Source: Gemmatimonadota bacterium
Lineage (GTDB): Bacteria; JAAXHH01
NCBI GenBank assembly: GCA_009838645.1
Contig: VXRC01000049.1
Location: 310,001-374,000, forward strand
DNA: 64,000 nucleotides
Direction: 5' to 3'
Shown: in pieces, positions 25,905 through 33,677 of the stretch
How the letters are laid out: every line of letters begins with the position of its first letter
How positions within the stretch are numbered: the stretch's first letter is position 1
Translations under genes and position numbers: made by a program
The notes under the pieces: generated by a model
Told to the model about the DNA's origin: nothing
Seen by the model: only the letters and a program-made list of their open reading frames with translations
Databases searched by the model: none

Positions 25905-27035
25905 GTGCGAGTCCTGGATTGCGGCACGGTCTGCGACGGCCATCCAATCCCCGATTACCGCAGTATCTGTGCCTTCACCACCATCAACCGGCTGCAAGAA
26001 GGCACGTTGCTCGTGTCGGGACGGTGGGGGTCGGCACGCGATTCGGTGGACGGGCACGCCTGCATATGGGCGTCGCCGGATTGCGGCCGGACCTGGGAAC
26101 TTCGTTATGACGGATACGGGAAGGGATCCTGGGGCGGCACACCGGGCGAAATGAAGGGGCTGACCAGTACGGAGCTTTTACCGGGCAGACTCACGGCCAC
26201 GGCCCTGTGGGTCGACCGTTCCGACCCGGATCTTCCCTTCATCCACCCGGTAACGCAGGGCCTGCTGCCCATGCGCATCCTGCACGTCGAGTCGGCGGAC
26301 GACGGCTGCACCTGGAGCCCGCCGCGGCCCATGGACACCTCGCCCCACCTCGCCACTTCACCCTGTTCGCATGCCGTCATCCAATTGCCCGGCGGCGTCC
26401 TTGCACAGCCCTACGAACAGTGGAAGGAATACGAGGACCCGACACCCGGCCGGCCCGCGGCGCGGCTGCGCTTCTCCCGGGACGGAGGCCGGACCTGGCC
26501 GGAGTTCGTCACCGTGGCACGGCATCCGGACAACGCGCTGGCCTACTGGGACCAGCGGCTGGCCATCCACTCTGTTGACGGGCGCCTCGCCGCCACGTTC
26601 TGGACCCATGATTTCAGGATGGGGTCGGACATCGATATCCATATCGCTTACGGAACCTCGGATGGAAGGTCGTGGACCATCCCTCGGAGTACCGGCCTTC
26701 CCGGCCAGCACTGCCAGCCGCTGTCCCTGGGCGGCGACCGGCTGTTGGCCGTCTATTCGCGGCGGCGGGATCCTCCGGGCATCGTGCTGTCCATCAGTGA
26801 AGATTTCGGGGAGCACTGGGATCGCGAGCGGGATCTCCTGGTCTACGACAGCACCGTTGGCACGGAATCCGGCGCCGGGGGCGGGCGAACCCAGTCGGAA
26901 CTGTGGGGCGACATGGAACGCTGGCGTTTCGGGCACCCCCGGATGGTGCGGCTGCCCGGCAACGAGATCTTCGTCGTCTACTACGCCGGCGATGATGCCG
27001 TCAAGACCGCAAGGTGGGCGCGGGTGGGCGTTTAG
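25905..27035 (+). CDS. Second sialidase-like beta-propeller protein
   Basis: A 376-residue protein beginning at GTG 25905. It has Asp-box-like blades (ASPDCGRTW, SADDGCTW, SRDGGRTW, TSDGRSW, SEDFGEHW), so it shares the fold of the upstream protein but differs clearly in sequence. No signal peptide is evident. It probably acts on the same glycan as its neighbour. Its last 15 codons are duplicated in degenerate form right after the stop. Confidence 0.82.
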   Translation: MRVLDCGTVCDGHPIPDYRSICAFTTINRLQEGTLLVSGRWGSARDSVDGHACIWASPDCGRTWELRYDGYGKGSWGGTPGEMKGLTSTELLPGRLTATALWVDRSDPDLPFIHPVTQGLLPMRILHVESADDGCTWSPPRPMDTSPHLATSPCSHAVIQLPGGVLAQPYEQWKEYEDPTPGRPAARLRFSRDGGRTWPEFVTVARHPDNALAYWDQRLAIHSVDGRLAATFWTHDFRMGSDIDIHIAYGTSDGRSWTIPRSTGLPGQHCQPLSLGGDRLLAVYSRRRDPPGIVLSISEDFGEHWDRERDLLVYDSTVGTESGAGGGRTQSELWGDMERWRFGHPRMVRLPGNEIFVVYYAGDDAVKTARWARVGV

Positions 27036-27085
27036 CAGACGATGATGCACTCAAGACGGCACGTTAAACGCGGGTGCGCGTTTTA
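26991..27085 (+). repeat. Degenerate tandem duplication of a gene tail
   Basis: Bases 26991-27034 (the gene's last codons, GATGATGCCGTCAAGACCGC onward, to the stop) recur at 27041-27085 as GATGATGCACTCAAGACGGC onward. The period is about 50 bp. The second copy lies outside the gene and now contains the hairpin described at 27066-27083. Confidence 0.85.
27066..27083 (+). terminator. Rho-independent terminator between convergent genes
   Basis: AAACGCG (27066-27072), loop GGTG, and CGCGTTT (27077-27083), then TATTGTAT. It lies 30 nt after the sialidase-like stop and just before the convergent dehydratase gene. It falls inside the duplicated copy of the gene tail. Confidence 0.65.
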
Positions 27086-27090
27086 TTGTA

Positions 27091-28281
27091 TCAGCCCCGC
27101 ACATCCCGCCACGGCCGGGCCATGATCTGTTCGAAACCCTCCGGATCGATGTCCACACCGAGTCCCGGTCCCTGGGGCACCGCCACGCAACCTCCCTCAT
27201 CAAGCATAAAAGGCTCGGCGAAGTAGCCCTTGCCGATGAACGTCCTTCCCCCCTCCCGCCAGCAGTTCACCTCGTTGTGTTCCTGGACGAGGAAATTCGA
27301 CGCGCAGGCGTCGATCTGGATGGACGCGGCCAGGGCCAGGGGGCTCAACGGGCAGTGCAGGGCGAGTTTCGCGTAGGCGCTTTCACCCATCACCGCGATC
27401 TTGTGGCACTCGGTGATGCCGCCGGCGTGGCACAGGTCCGGCTGCATCACGGACAGGGCGTTCTTGCGCAGGGCATCGTAGAAGATCCACTTGCCCATCC
27501 ACCGTTCCCCTGCAGCGATGGGGACTTCGCTGTTGCGCGCGATGTCCGCGAGCACGTCGACCCGTTCCACGGGCATGGGTTCCTCGATGAACAGCGGACG
27601 ATGGGGCGTGAGGGCGGAGATCATCTGCTTGGCCATCACGGGGTGGGGATTGTGGATGTCCACGGCCACCTCCACATCGGGACCGGCGCCCTTCCGCACG
27701 GCGGCGTAGGCTTCGGCGATCCGGTCGACTTCGGCGGTAGGCTCCAGCCCGGTGCCCATGCCCACGTGCAGTTTCATACACCGGAAGCCCCATTCTTCGA
27801 CGATGACCCGGGCCGCTTCCTCGTGGCCCTCCGGGAAATTCCAATCCGGTTCCAGGGAGGGATCCCAACCTGCATCGTAGGGCTGTCCGGGTTCCACGCA
27901 CCAGGGCAACTGGCCGCCGACCGCGCGGTACATTCTAATCCGGTCGCGGCAGGCCCCGCCAAGCATGCCGTGGACCGGCAGTCCCGCGGCCTTGCCCGCG
28001 AGATCCCATAGCGCCATGTCGATCCCGCTGATTGCGCTCATCTTCACCGGACCGCCAACGTAGCCGGAACCGCCCTCGTACATGGTATGCCAGAGCGATT
28101 CGACGCGGCAGGGGTCCTTCCCGACGAGCAGCGGCTCCAGGCGCCGCACCTCGGCAATGACGCTTTCGGGGTGGTTTTCCAGGTAGGGCTCGCCCCAGCC
28201 GAACAACTCGGTGTCCGTGTGAATCTTCAGCCACACCCAGCTCGGTGGAACGCGAAGGATTTCAAAATGGGTGATTCGCAT
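27091..28281 (-). CDS. Enolase-superfamily sugar-acid dehydratase (galactonate dehydratase-like)
   Basis: A 396-residue enzyme of the mandelate racemase branch. Metal ligands appear in VAVDIHNPHP, FIEEPMP and AAGERWMGK; LCHAGGITECHKIA and HCPLSPLALAAS are typical of D-galactonate-type dehydratases. It should remove water from a sugar acid to give a 2-keto-3-deoxy acid. The start at 28281 (MRITHFEILRV) is chosen by homology. It follows the mannonate-dehydratase-like gene by 34 nt and shares its promoter. The exact substrate is uncertain. Confidence 0.87.
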   Translation of the reverse strand: MRITHFEILRVPPSWVWLKIHTDTELFGWGEPYLENHPESVIAEVRRLEPLLVGKDPCRVESLWHTMYEGGSGYVGGPVKMSAISGIDMALWDLAGKAAGLPVHGMLGGACRDRIRMYRAVGGQLPWCVEPGQPYDAGWDPSLEPDWNFPEGHEEAARVIVEEWGFRCMKLHVGMGTGLEPTAEVDRIAEAYAAVRKGAGPDVEVAVDIHNPHPVMAKQMISALTPHRPLFIEEPMPVERVDVLADIARNSEVPIAAGERWMGKWIFYDALRKNALSVMQPDLCHAGGITECHKIAVMGESAYAKLALHCPLSPLALAASIQIDACASNFLVQEHNEVNCWREGGRTFIGKGYFAEPFMLDEGGCVAVPQGPGLGVDIDPEGFEQIMARPWRDVRG

Positions 28282-28315
28282 GTTCGATTTGTCTCCCTGT
28301 GGTCGGGTCGTTTGC

Positions 28316-29293
28316 CTACCGGCCGTAGACCGTCTGGATCGTGGCGCGGATGTAGCCGTTCGCAAAGGCCCTGCCCGCCCATCCGGCCCGTGCCTGGGGA
28401 AACCCCGGCGTGTGGTCCATGCCGAAGGGTCCGAAGTACCCGTTATCGCGGTAGGTTTCCATGGCCCGGCGCATATCCACTTCGCCTTCGTCGATGAAGA
28501 CTTCGGCGAACCTCGGTAATTGACCCCGTACGTTCCGGAAGTGGACCAGGGCGATCTTGTTCCGGGAGGCCATCTCGGCAATGATATCGTAAACCCGCTG
28601 AGGACCAGCCAGTTCGGTCATGCAGCCCTGGCAGAAGAGCATCCGGTGATGATCGCTGGGCACCGCGTCGAAGATGCGTCCGAACTGCTCCAGCGTGGAA
28701 CAGATCTGCGCGACGCCGCCCAGTGGTTCGGGAATGGGCGGGTCGTCCGGGTGAAGCGCCAGGTCGACGCCGGCCTTCTCGGCGGCCGGGACCGCGGCGC
28801 CCATGAAGGAGACCATGTTGTCCCACATCACGGTCTCGGAGACGGGCGGTTCGTGGGGCGGAGGACGGTTCCGGTTGAATTCGGCATAGTCGAAGGTGCT
28901 GTACACCGCGCCGCCGCGCCCGATGTCGGAGGTGGTCCGGAAATTGCCCATCGGCTTGAAATTCCAGGCCAGGGTCGGTATCCCCGCCTTCCCCAGGCTT
29001 TCGATGAGCTGCAGGAAGGCGCCCAGTTCCTCGTCCCGGTCCCCTGTGGCCAGGGTGATCCCCTCCAGGACCGGCATGAAGACGGTCTGCAGCTTCAATC
29101 CGTGGGACTCTGACTTCTCCCGGGCCCGTTCGAACAGTTCCGTGCTCTCCTTGCCGGCCCTCACGTGCCGTTCGGCCTCGGATGCTCCCCCCGTCCTGAG
29201 GTCCAGCTGGATCATGTCCACGCTTATCGCGCGATAGAAACTGAGCGTTTCATCATCGAAATCGGTCCAGTTTACGACGTCGTGCAGATACAT
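28316..29293 (-). CDS. uxuA: Mannonate dehydratase-like enzyme
   Basis: A 325-residue TIM-barrel protein. LALHPDDPPIPEP, LFCQGCMTE, LVHFRNVRGQLPRF and FGMDHTPGFP match the metal and substrate residues of UxuA, which converts D-mannonate to 2-keto-3-deoxygluconate. It is somewhat shorter than E. coli UxuA. GGAGG lies 8 nt before the ATG. It is the first gene of a two-gene operon with the galactonate-dehydratase-like gene. Strict substrate identity is not shown. Confidence 0.85.
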   Translation of the reverse strand: MYLHDVVNWTDFDDETLSFYRAISVDMIQLDLRTGGASEAERHVRAGKESTELFERAREKSESHGLKLQTVFMPVLEGITLATGDRDEELGAFLQLIESLGKAGIPTLAWNFKPMGNFRTTSDIGRGGAVYSTFDYAEFNRNRPPPHEPPVSETVMWDNMVSFMGAAVPAAEKAGVDLALHPDDPPIPEPLGGVAQICSTLEQFGRIFDAVPSDHHRMLFCQGCMTELAGPQRVYDIIAEMASRNKIALVHFRNVRGQLPRFAEVFIDEGEVDMRRAMETYRDNGYFGPFGMDHTPGFPQARAGWAGRAFANGYIRATIQTVYGR

Positions 29294-29339
29294 CGGGTTC
29301 CTCCAATGCGGTCATGGCGGACTGGGTACCGGGCCTGCC

Positions 29340-29383
29340 CAGCCTGAACGCCGGGGATGTTCAGCCTGAACTCGGGGATGGCG
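29340..29383. repeat. 22-bp tandem duplication in the divergent intergenic region
   Basis: CAGCCTGAACGCCGGGGATG (29340-29359) recurs at 29362 as CAGCCTGAACTCGGGGATGG. It lies between the mannonate-dehydratase-like start and its promoter, so it would be in the 5' leader of that operon. Confidence 0.8.
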
Positions 29384-29484
29384 GTCTGATGTCAAGATAG
29401 ACCGGCCGGAAGGCTCGGCAACTGCGAAATGGGCAGATGAATGTCCATATCCGCAAATTGGGCTATCGAAAAGGGACATCGCAC

Positions 29485-29514
29485 ATTATAATCGTGGTTG
29501 CCCGGACCGTGCAA
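29485..29514 (-). promoter_or_regulatory. Promoter of the sugar-acid dehydratase operon
   Basis: On the minus strand TTGCAC (29509-29514), an 18-bp spacer and TATAAT (29485-29490). The -10 lies in the symmetric ATTATAAT, so a plus-strand TATAAT (29487-29492) could also serve the divergent aldolase gene, though its -35 is poor. The predicted leader to 29293 is about 185 nt. The rest of 29294-29618 shows only the 22-bp duplication and a CTCTAAT repeat near 29567-29585. Confidence 0.55.
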
Positions 29515-29618
29515 GGACGGTTCAGACGGGACAGGCAGGTCCACAGAACCTTAATACTCCAATGAATTCACTCTAATACACTCTAATGAATGGCAGGCAA
29601 TCAAGACAGGAGAAGCAA

Positions 29619-30344
29619 ATGGCGGAGCGCAACCTGAAACAGCGCATCGGCACGGGCGAGCAGATCATTGGCGCCAATGTGGGCATGGACCATACGCTGG
29701 ACCAGTTGAAAAAGATCGTCGAATCCGGACAGTTCGATTTTCTCTGGGTGGATGGACAGCACAGCGCCTTCAGCGAGGACAGGCTGGTGGAATTCTGCGA
29801 CCGGGCCGATACACTGGACGCCGACGTCATGTTCCGCATCAAGCACACCTATCACAGTTACCTGGTCGGCAACCTGCTCGATCTCGGCCCCGCGGGGATC
29901 GAAGTGCCCCAGGTTGAAACTGAAGCGACGGTCGAGGAAGCGATCGACTTCTTCTACTATCCTCAGCAGGGCATGCGAAGCTGGGGCGGCGGGGCGCGGC
30001 GCAAAGTGAGCGAAGTCGGGGACGACCGGCTGCAGTACGCCGCATGGTGGAACAACTACGGCGTGCTGATGATGCAGCTCGAATCAATCCCGGCGGTGAC
30101 CGGTGCGCGGCGGCTGGCCAGGGCGGGCGTGGACTGCCTGTCCTTTGGCCCGAACGACCTCATGTACAGTATCGAAGCACACCCGCAACACCCTTTCCGG
30201 GACGTGGACGACTGCGTCCGGCACGTGGTCGACCAACTCGGGGATTCGGAAACGATGGTGTGCTTCAGGAATTATGCGCCGGAGAACCGACAGCAATACG
30301 CCGACATGGGGGTCACGGTCTTCCTCGAATCGCCGGTGCTGTAG
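29619..30344 (+). CDS. HpcH/HpaI-type aldolase family protein
   Basis: A 241-residue TIM-barrel protein related to 2-keto-3-deoxy-acid aldolases. FLWVDGQHSAFSED, GPAGIEVPQVETEATVEEAIDFF and VDCLSFGPNDLM match family positions, including the acidic metal ligands. It would cleave 2-keto-3-deoxy acids to pyruvate plus an aldehyde, which would complete a pathway with the neighbouring dehydratases. The ATG at 29619 has AGGAGA 6 nt upstream. The metal and substrate are inferred. Confidence 0.8.
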   Translation: MAERNLKQRIGTGEQIIGANVGMDHTLDQLKKIVESGQFDFLWVDGQHSAFSEDRLVEFCDRADTLDADVMFRIKHTYHSYLVGNLLDLGPAGIEVPQVETEATVEEAIDFFYYPQQGMRSWGGGARRKVSEVGDDRLQYAAWWNNYGVLMMQLESIPAVTGARRLARAGVDCLSFGPNDLMYSIEAHPQHPFRDVDDCVRHVVDQLGDSETMVCFRNYAPENRQQYADMGVTVFLESPVL

Positions 30345-30370
30345 GGAAGACGCCGGCGCTGTAGAGACGG
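30331..30370. repeat. 20-bp tandem duplication spanning a stop codon
   Basis: CGCCGGTGCTGTAGGGAAGA (30331-30350) is followed by CGCCGGCGCTGTAGAGACGG (30351-30370). The first copy contains the end of the aldolase gene with its TAG. Confidence 0.88.
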
Positions 30371-30403
30371 TCTTATGACGCAAAGACCTTGGCGACGGCA
30401 TCT

Positions 30404-32197
30404 CTACTCGAAATCCAGCGACTGGGCCTCGTACATCCTTGCGAACAGGCCACCCTGTTGCACCAATTCCTTCGGCGTGCCCGATTCGGCCAGCCGGCCT
30501 TCGCTGATGACCAGGATGCGGTCCGCGTGCCGGATCGTCGACAGGCGGTGGGCGATGACCAGGACGGTTCGGCCGGCCCTCGCCTGTTCGACGGCGATGC
30601 GGATCTCCTCTTCCGCCAGGGCGTCCAGGGCCGAAGTGGCCTCGTCCAGCACCAGTATCCCGGCCGAAGTTCGCATGAGGACCCGGGCCATGGCGATGCG
30701 TTGCTTCTCGCCACCGGAAAGTGCGACTCCACCCTCACCCGTCGTGGTCGCGTACCCCTCCGGCTGTTTCTCAACGAACGCGTGCAGCGCAGAAGAACGC
30801 GCGGACTGCTCCACCGCCTCCATATCGTATTTCTCATTGGGGTAGGCAATGTTGTCTGCCAGAGAATCGTTCCAGATGAAGACATCCTGAGGTACGACGG
30901 CGATTCGCGACCGGAGCGATGTGAGCGTCATTTCGCGGATATCCGTTCCCCCGATCGAAATGCTCCCCCTTTCGGGTTCCTGAATGCGAGTCAGCAGGTC
31001 GATGATCGTGGTCTTTCCGCCGCCGCTCGGTCCCACGATGCCGACAAACTCTCCCCCGTTGACCGTAAATGACAGATCCTTTACCTCGTATCCCCGATCA
31101 TAACTGAACCATATGTTGGAAAACGCGATTACCGGAGGTTCGAGGTCGATTCGTTCGGGCTCGCGTCCACGGCCGAATCCGGCCTCCGGGGGAAGTGCGA
31201 ACAGACCGTCGAGACTCTTCACGGAGACGTCGATGAGCTTCGTACCGGTATAGGTCATGAGCACAGACCGCAACGCGGCTGAGGCTCGCGGCGTGTAGGC
31301 CATGACGGCCACGAGACTGCCTATGGTGATTTCCCCGTCTATGACCTGGAAAGCGCCATAACCGAGAAGGGCGCCCAGGACCAATCCGTTGATTACTTCG
31401 TTTGGGAAATTGAGCACCAGATCGTGGAGAGCCGATCCCCGCATCTTAAGCCGGGTGTGTCTTTCAAACAGACCTCCGCTTTTCCGCCTTGCATGGGCCT
31501 CCCCGTTAAACAGGCGTATCGTTCGAAACGCGCTGACCATCTCGTAGAGAAAACTCTCAGCGGCTTTGCTCTGTTCGTTCGATTGACGGTCCATCTCCTT
31601 CGAGTACCTGGACAGGAATCGCGTGGCGAGATACGTCGATGGCAGGGCGACACAGAAAATCACCGCGAGTTCGACATTCAGCAGGAATACCATGGCCAGC
31701 GTTCCCGTCAGCATGATCGAACTTGAAAAGACCGGGAGCAGTTCCTGTGCGATGTAGAGCTCTCCAATCCTGCCGGTATCTCTCGTCACGCGAAAAACGA
31801 TGTTCCCCCTGGGAACTCTTTCCAGGGCGTCCAGCCTGACATGCAACAGATGGGCAAGGACCGCCTTGCGCAGGGCAAGGGTTACCCACGCTCCGATGCG
31901 GACCCGCAGATGTCCCTGGAAGTAGGTGAAACCAATTGCCACCAGGGGCGTGGCGACCATGGCCGCCAGCAGTCTCCACGCCAGCGTCGTATCGGACTCC
32001 GGAATCGCCGTGTCGAAGAGCATCTTGAAGAACAAAGGCTGGATCAGCATGACGGCCGACCCCGCGAGCATCAGGGCAACCACCGCGACGATGGCGTATT
32101 TGCGATGAAGCAGCGCTTCCCGCACGAAATGGGATGTACGTCTCCCTGAATCGGATACCCGGTCTGCCCGTATGTTTTCCCGATCGTTCGAAACCAT
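30404..32197 (-). CDS. ABC transporter, fused permease and ATPase (MsbA/lipid-exporter-like)
   Basis: A 597-residue half-transporter. Six membrane helices span about 35-320. The ATPase has Walker A VGPSGGGKTTIIDLL, signature ALSGGEKQRIAMAR and Walker B ILVLDEATSALD. It would work as a homodimer in the inner membrane. The start at 32197 has GGAGAG upstream. It follows the Tat-exported aminotransferase gene by 155 nt. The substrate is unknown. Confidence 0.9.
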   Translation of the reverse strand: MVSNDRENIRADRVSDSGRRTSHFVREALLHRKYAIVAVVALMLAGSAVMLIQPLFFKMLFDTAIPESDTTLAWRLLAAMVATPLVAIGFTYFQGHLRVRIGAWVTLALRKAVLAHLLHVRLDALERVPRGNIVFRVTRDTGRIGELYIAQELLPVFSSSIMLTGTLAMVFLLNVELAVIFCVALPSTYLATRFLSRYSKEMDRQSNEQSKAAESFLYEMVSAFRTIRLFNGEAHARRKSGGLFERHTRLKMRGSALHDLVLNFPNEVINGLVLGALLGYGAFQVIDGEITIGSLVAVMAYTPRASAALRSVLMTYTGTKLIDVSVKSLDGLFALPPEAGFGRGREPERIDLEPPVIAFSNIWFSYDRGYEVKDLSFTVNGGEFVGIVGPSGGGKTTIIDLLTRIQEPERGSISIGGTDIREMTLTSLRSRIAVVPQDVFIWNDSLADNIAYPNEKYDMEAVEQSARSSALHAFVEKQPEGYATTTGEGGVALSGGEKQRIAMARVLMRTSAGILVLDEATSALDALAEEEIRIAVEQARAGRTVLVIAHRLSTIRHADRILVISEGRLAESGTPKELVQQGGLFARMYEAQSLDFE

Positions 32198-32288
32198 GTT
32201 TTCGCTCTCCGCTGGTCGACGTTGGGTTCGGAATGCCTCGCTTCTTGTACTAGACGATGTTCCATTCCCGGCGGCACACAAACAGGCA

Positions 32289-32320
32289 AAGCCCCCGGCA
32301 GCAGGAACCACCAGGGGCTT
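32289..32320 (-). terminator. Hairpin after the aminotransferase gene
   Basis: AAGCCCC (32289-32295) pairs with GGGGCTT (32314-32320) across an 18-nt loop, followed on the minus strand by TGCCTGTTTG. It lies between the aminotransferase stop and the ABC transporter start; a partial terminator is likely. Confidence 0.45.
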
Positions 32321-32351
32321 GGTCTTGTTTATTTCGAAACCGATCGCGCAG

Positions 32352-33623
32352 CTAGCCCTGACCCGATCCTCCCAGAATGTCCTCGAGTTCATTCACGAAG
32401 ACCTCGAGTTCATCGGGCTTGCCGATGGTCACCCGCAGGTGATTGGCGAGGAGATCGACCTCCCGGGTGCGGTATCCGGAACCACCCCGAACCATGACGC
32501 CGCGCCTGAACAGTTCACCGGACATCCGGCGGCTGTCCCGCCCGACGTTCACGATCATGTAATTGCCGTGACTCGGCGTGTATTCCAGTCCCAGACGGTC
32601 GAACTCGGCGGACAGGTAGTCCTTGCCGTCGTTCACGACCTTCAGCGTACGGTCGACGAATTCAACGTCGTCAATGGCCGCAAGCGCCGCGTGCATGCCC
32701 AGCGTGCTCAACCCTCCGCCGAAGAATCCCATGTGCGCCATCAGCATATTCATCATGCGCTGGCCGCCGACGGCGTAACCGATGCGCATGCCGGCCAGGC
32801 CGTAGATCTTGGAGAAGGTACGGGCGACCACCACGTTTTCCCGCTCCAGGGCGAGTTTGACGGCATCCTGGTAGTTCGGGTCGCGAACGAAGTGGATATA
32901 GGCTTCGTCGATGAGCACGATGGCCTGCTCGGGCGCCGCATCCACCAGGGAAACGAGTTGATCGTAGGGCACGATCGTTCCGGTGGGGTTGTTGGGATTG
33001 GTGACGACGATCAGGGATGTCGTCGGGGTGATGGCAGCTTTCATGGCGCCGAGATCATGCACGAAATCACCCGTGGTCGGCACGCGGACGACACTGACGT
33101 CTTTCCCCATCATCTGAAAACTCTGAAAGCCCCGGGCGACCGATCCATATCCCGGTACCGCCTCGATGCATTCCCCGCCGTTCCCAGCGGCGATGACAGC
33201 GAGCGCCTGAAGAATGGGACCGGAACCCGGCGTGACCATGACCCGGTTCAGCTCACGAAAACGCATGAACGACCGCATGTCTTCAAAACTCAGTTCGAAA
33301 CCCTCTACGCCCGGGACGTCGTGCATCTTGTTGAGGCGGACGGGCAGGTCCACACCGAAATCGTACCGGTTGATTTTGTGCAGGTTCTCGGCGATGGCCG
33401 CCACAGCACGAGGGGACGCGCCGAGGGGGTTCTCATTGGAACCTATATTTACCCGGCCCGGCTCGACGCCGTATCCGCGGACGTCGCCGGCCTTCTTTCC
33501 GGTCGCCATCGCCTGCGCGATCTCCCACGCAGAGCCGGTTGCCACGGCGCCGGCACCCAAAAGAGCACCCTTCATGAACCGCCGCCGCGTAAAGCCGTTC
33601 TTCAGTACACTCGCGAAACCCAT
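32352..33623 (-). CDS. Tat-exported PLP aminotransferase (histidinol-phosphate aminotransferase-like)
   Basis: A 423-residue class I/II aminotransferase. The N-terminus has a twin-arginine signal (TRRRFMKGALLGAGAVATG) ahead of the HisC-like fold. VVTNPNNPTG, IDEAYIHF and VVARTFSKIYGLAGMRIGY (with the PLP lysine) are intact, so the enzyme should be active. Tat export would deliver it folded with its cofactor to the periplasm, which is unusual for this enzyme class. GGAGG lies upstream of the ATG. The neighbours are also Tat or oxidoreductase genes. The substrate is unknown. Confidence 0.88.
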   Translation of the reverse strand: MGFASVLKNGFTRRRFMKGALLGAGAVATGSAWEIAQAMATGKKAGDVRGYGVEPGRVNIGSNENPLGASPRAVAAIAENLHKINRYDFGVDLPVRLNKMHDVPGVEGFELSFEDMRSFMRFRELNRVMVTPGSGPILQALAVIAAGNGGECIEAVPGYGSVARGFQSFQMMGKDVSVVRVPTTGDFVHDLGAMKAAITPTTSLIVVTNPNNPTGTIVPYDQLVSLVDAAPEQAIVLIDEAYIHFVRDPNYQDAVKLALERENVVVARTFSKIYGLAGMRIGYAVGGQRMMNMLMAHMGFFGGGLSTLGMHAALAAIDDVEFVDRTLKVVNDGKDYLSAEFDRLGLEYTPSHGNYMIVNVGRDSRRMSGELFRRGVMVRGGSGYRTREVDLLANHLRVTIGKPDELEVFVNELEDILGGSGQG

Positions 33624-33677
33624 GATCTTGCCTCCACAGTTAAAGTGATTTAAACACGTTTTAAAAGCCCGATCCCG

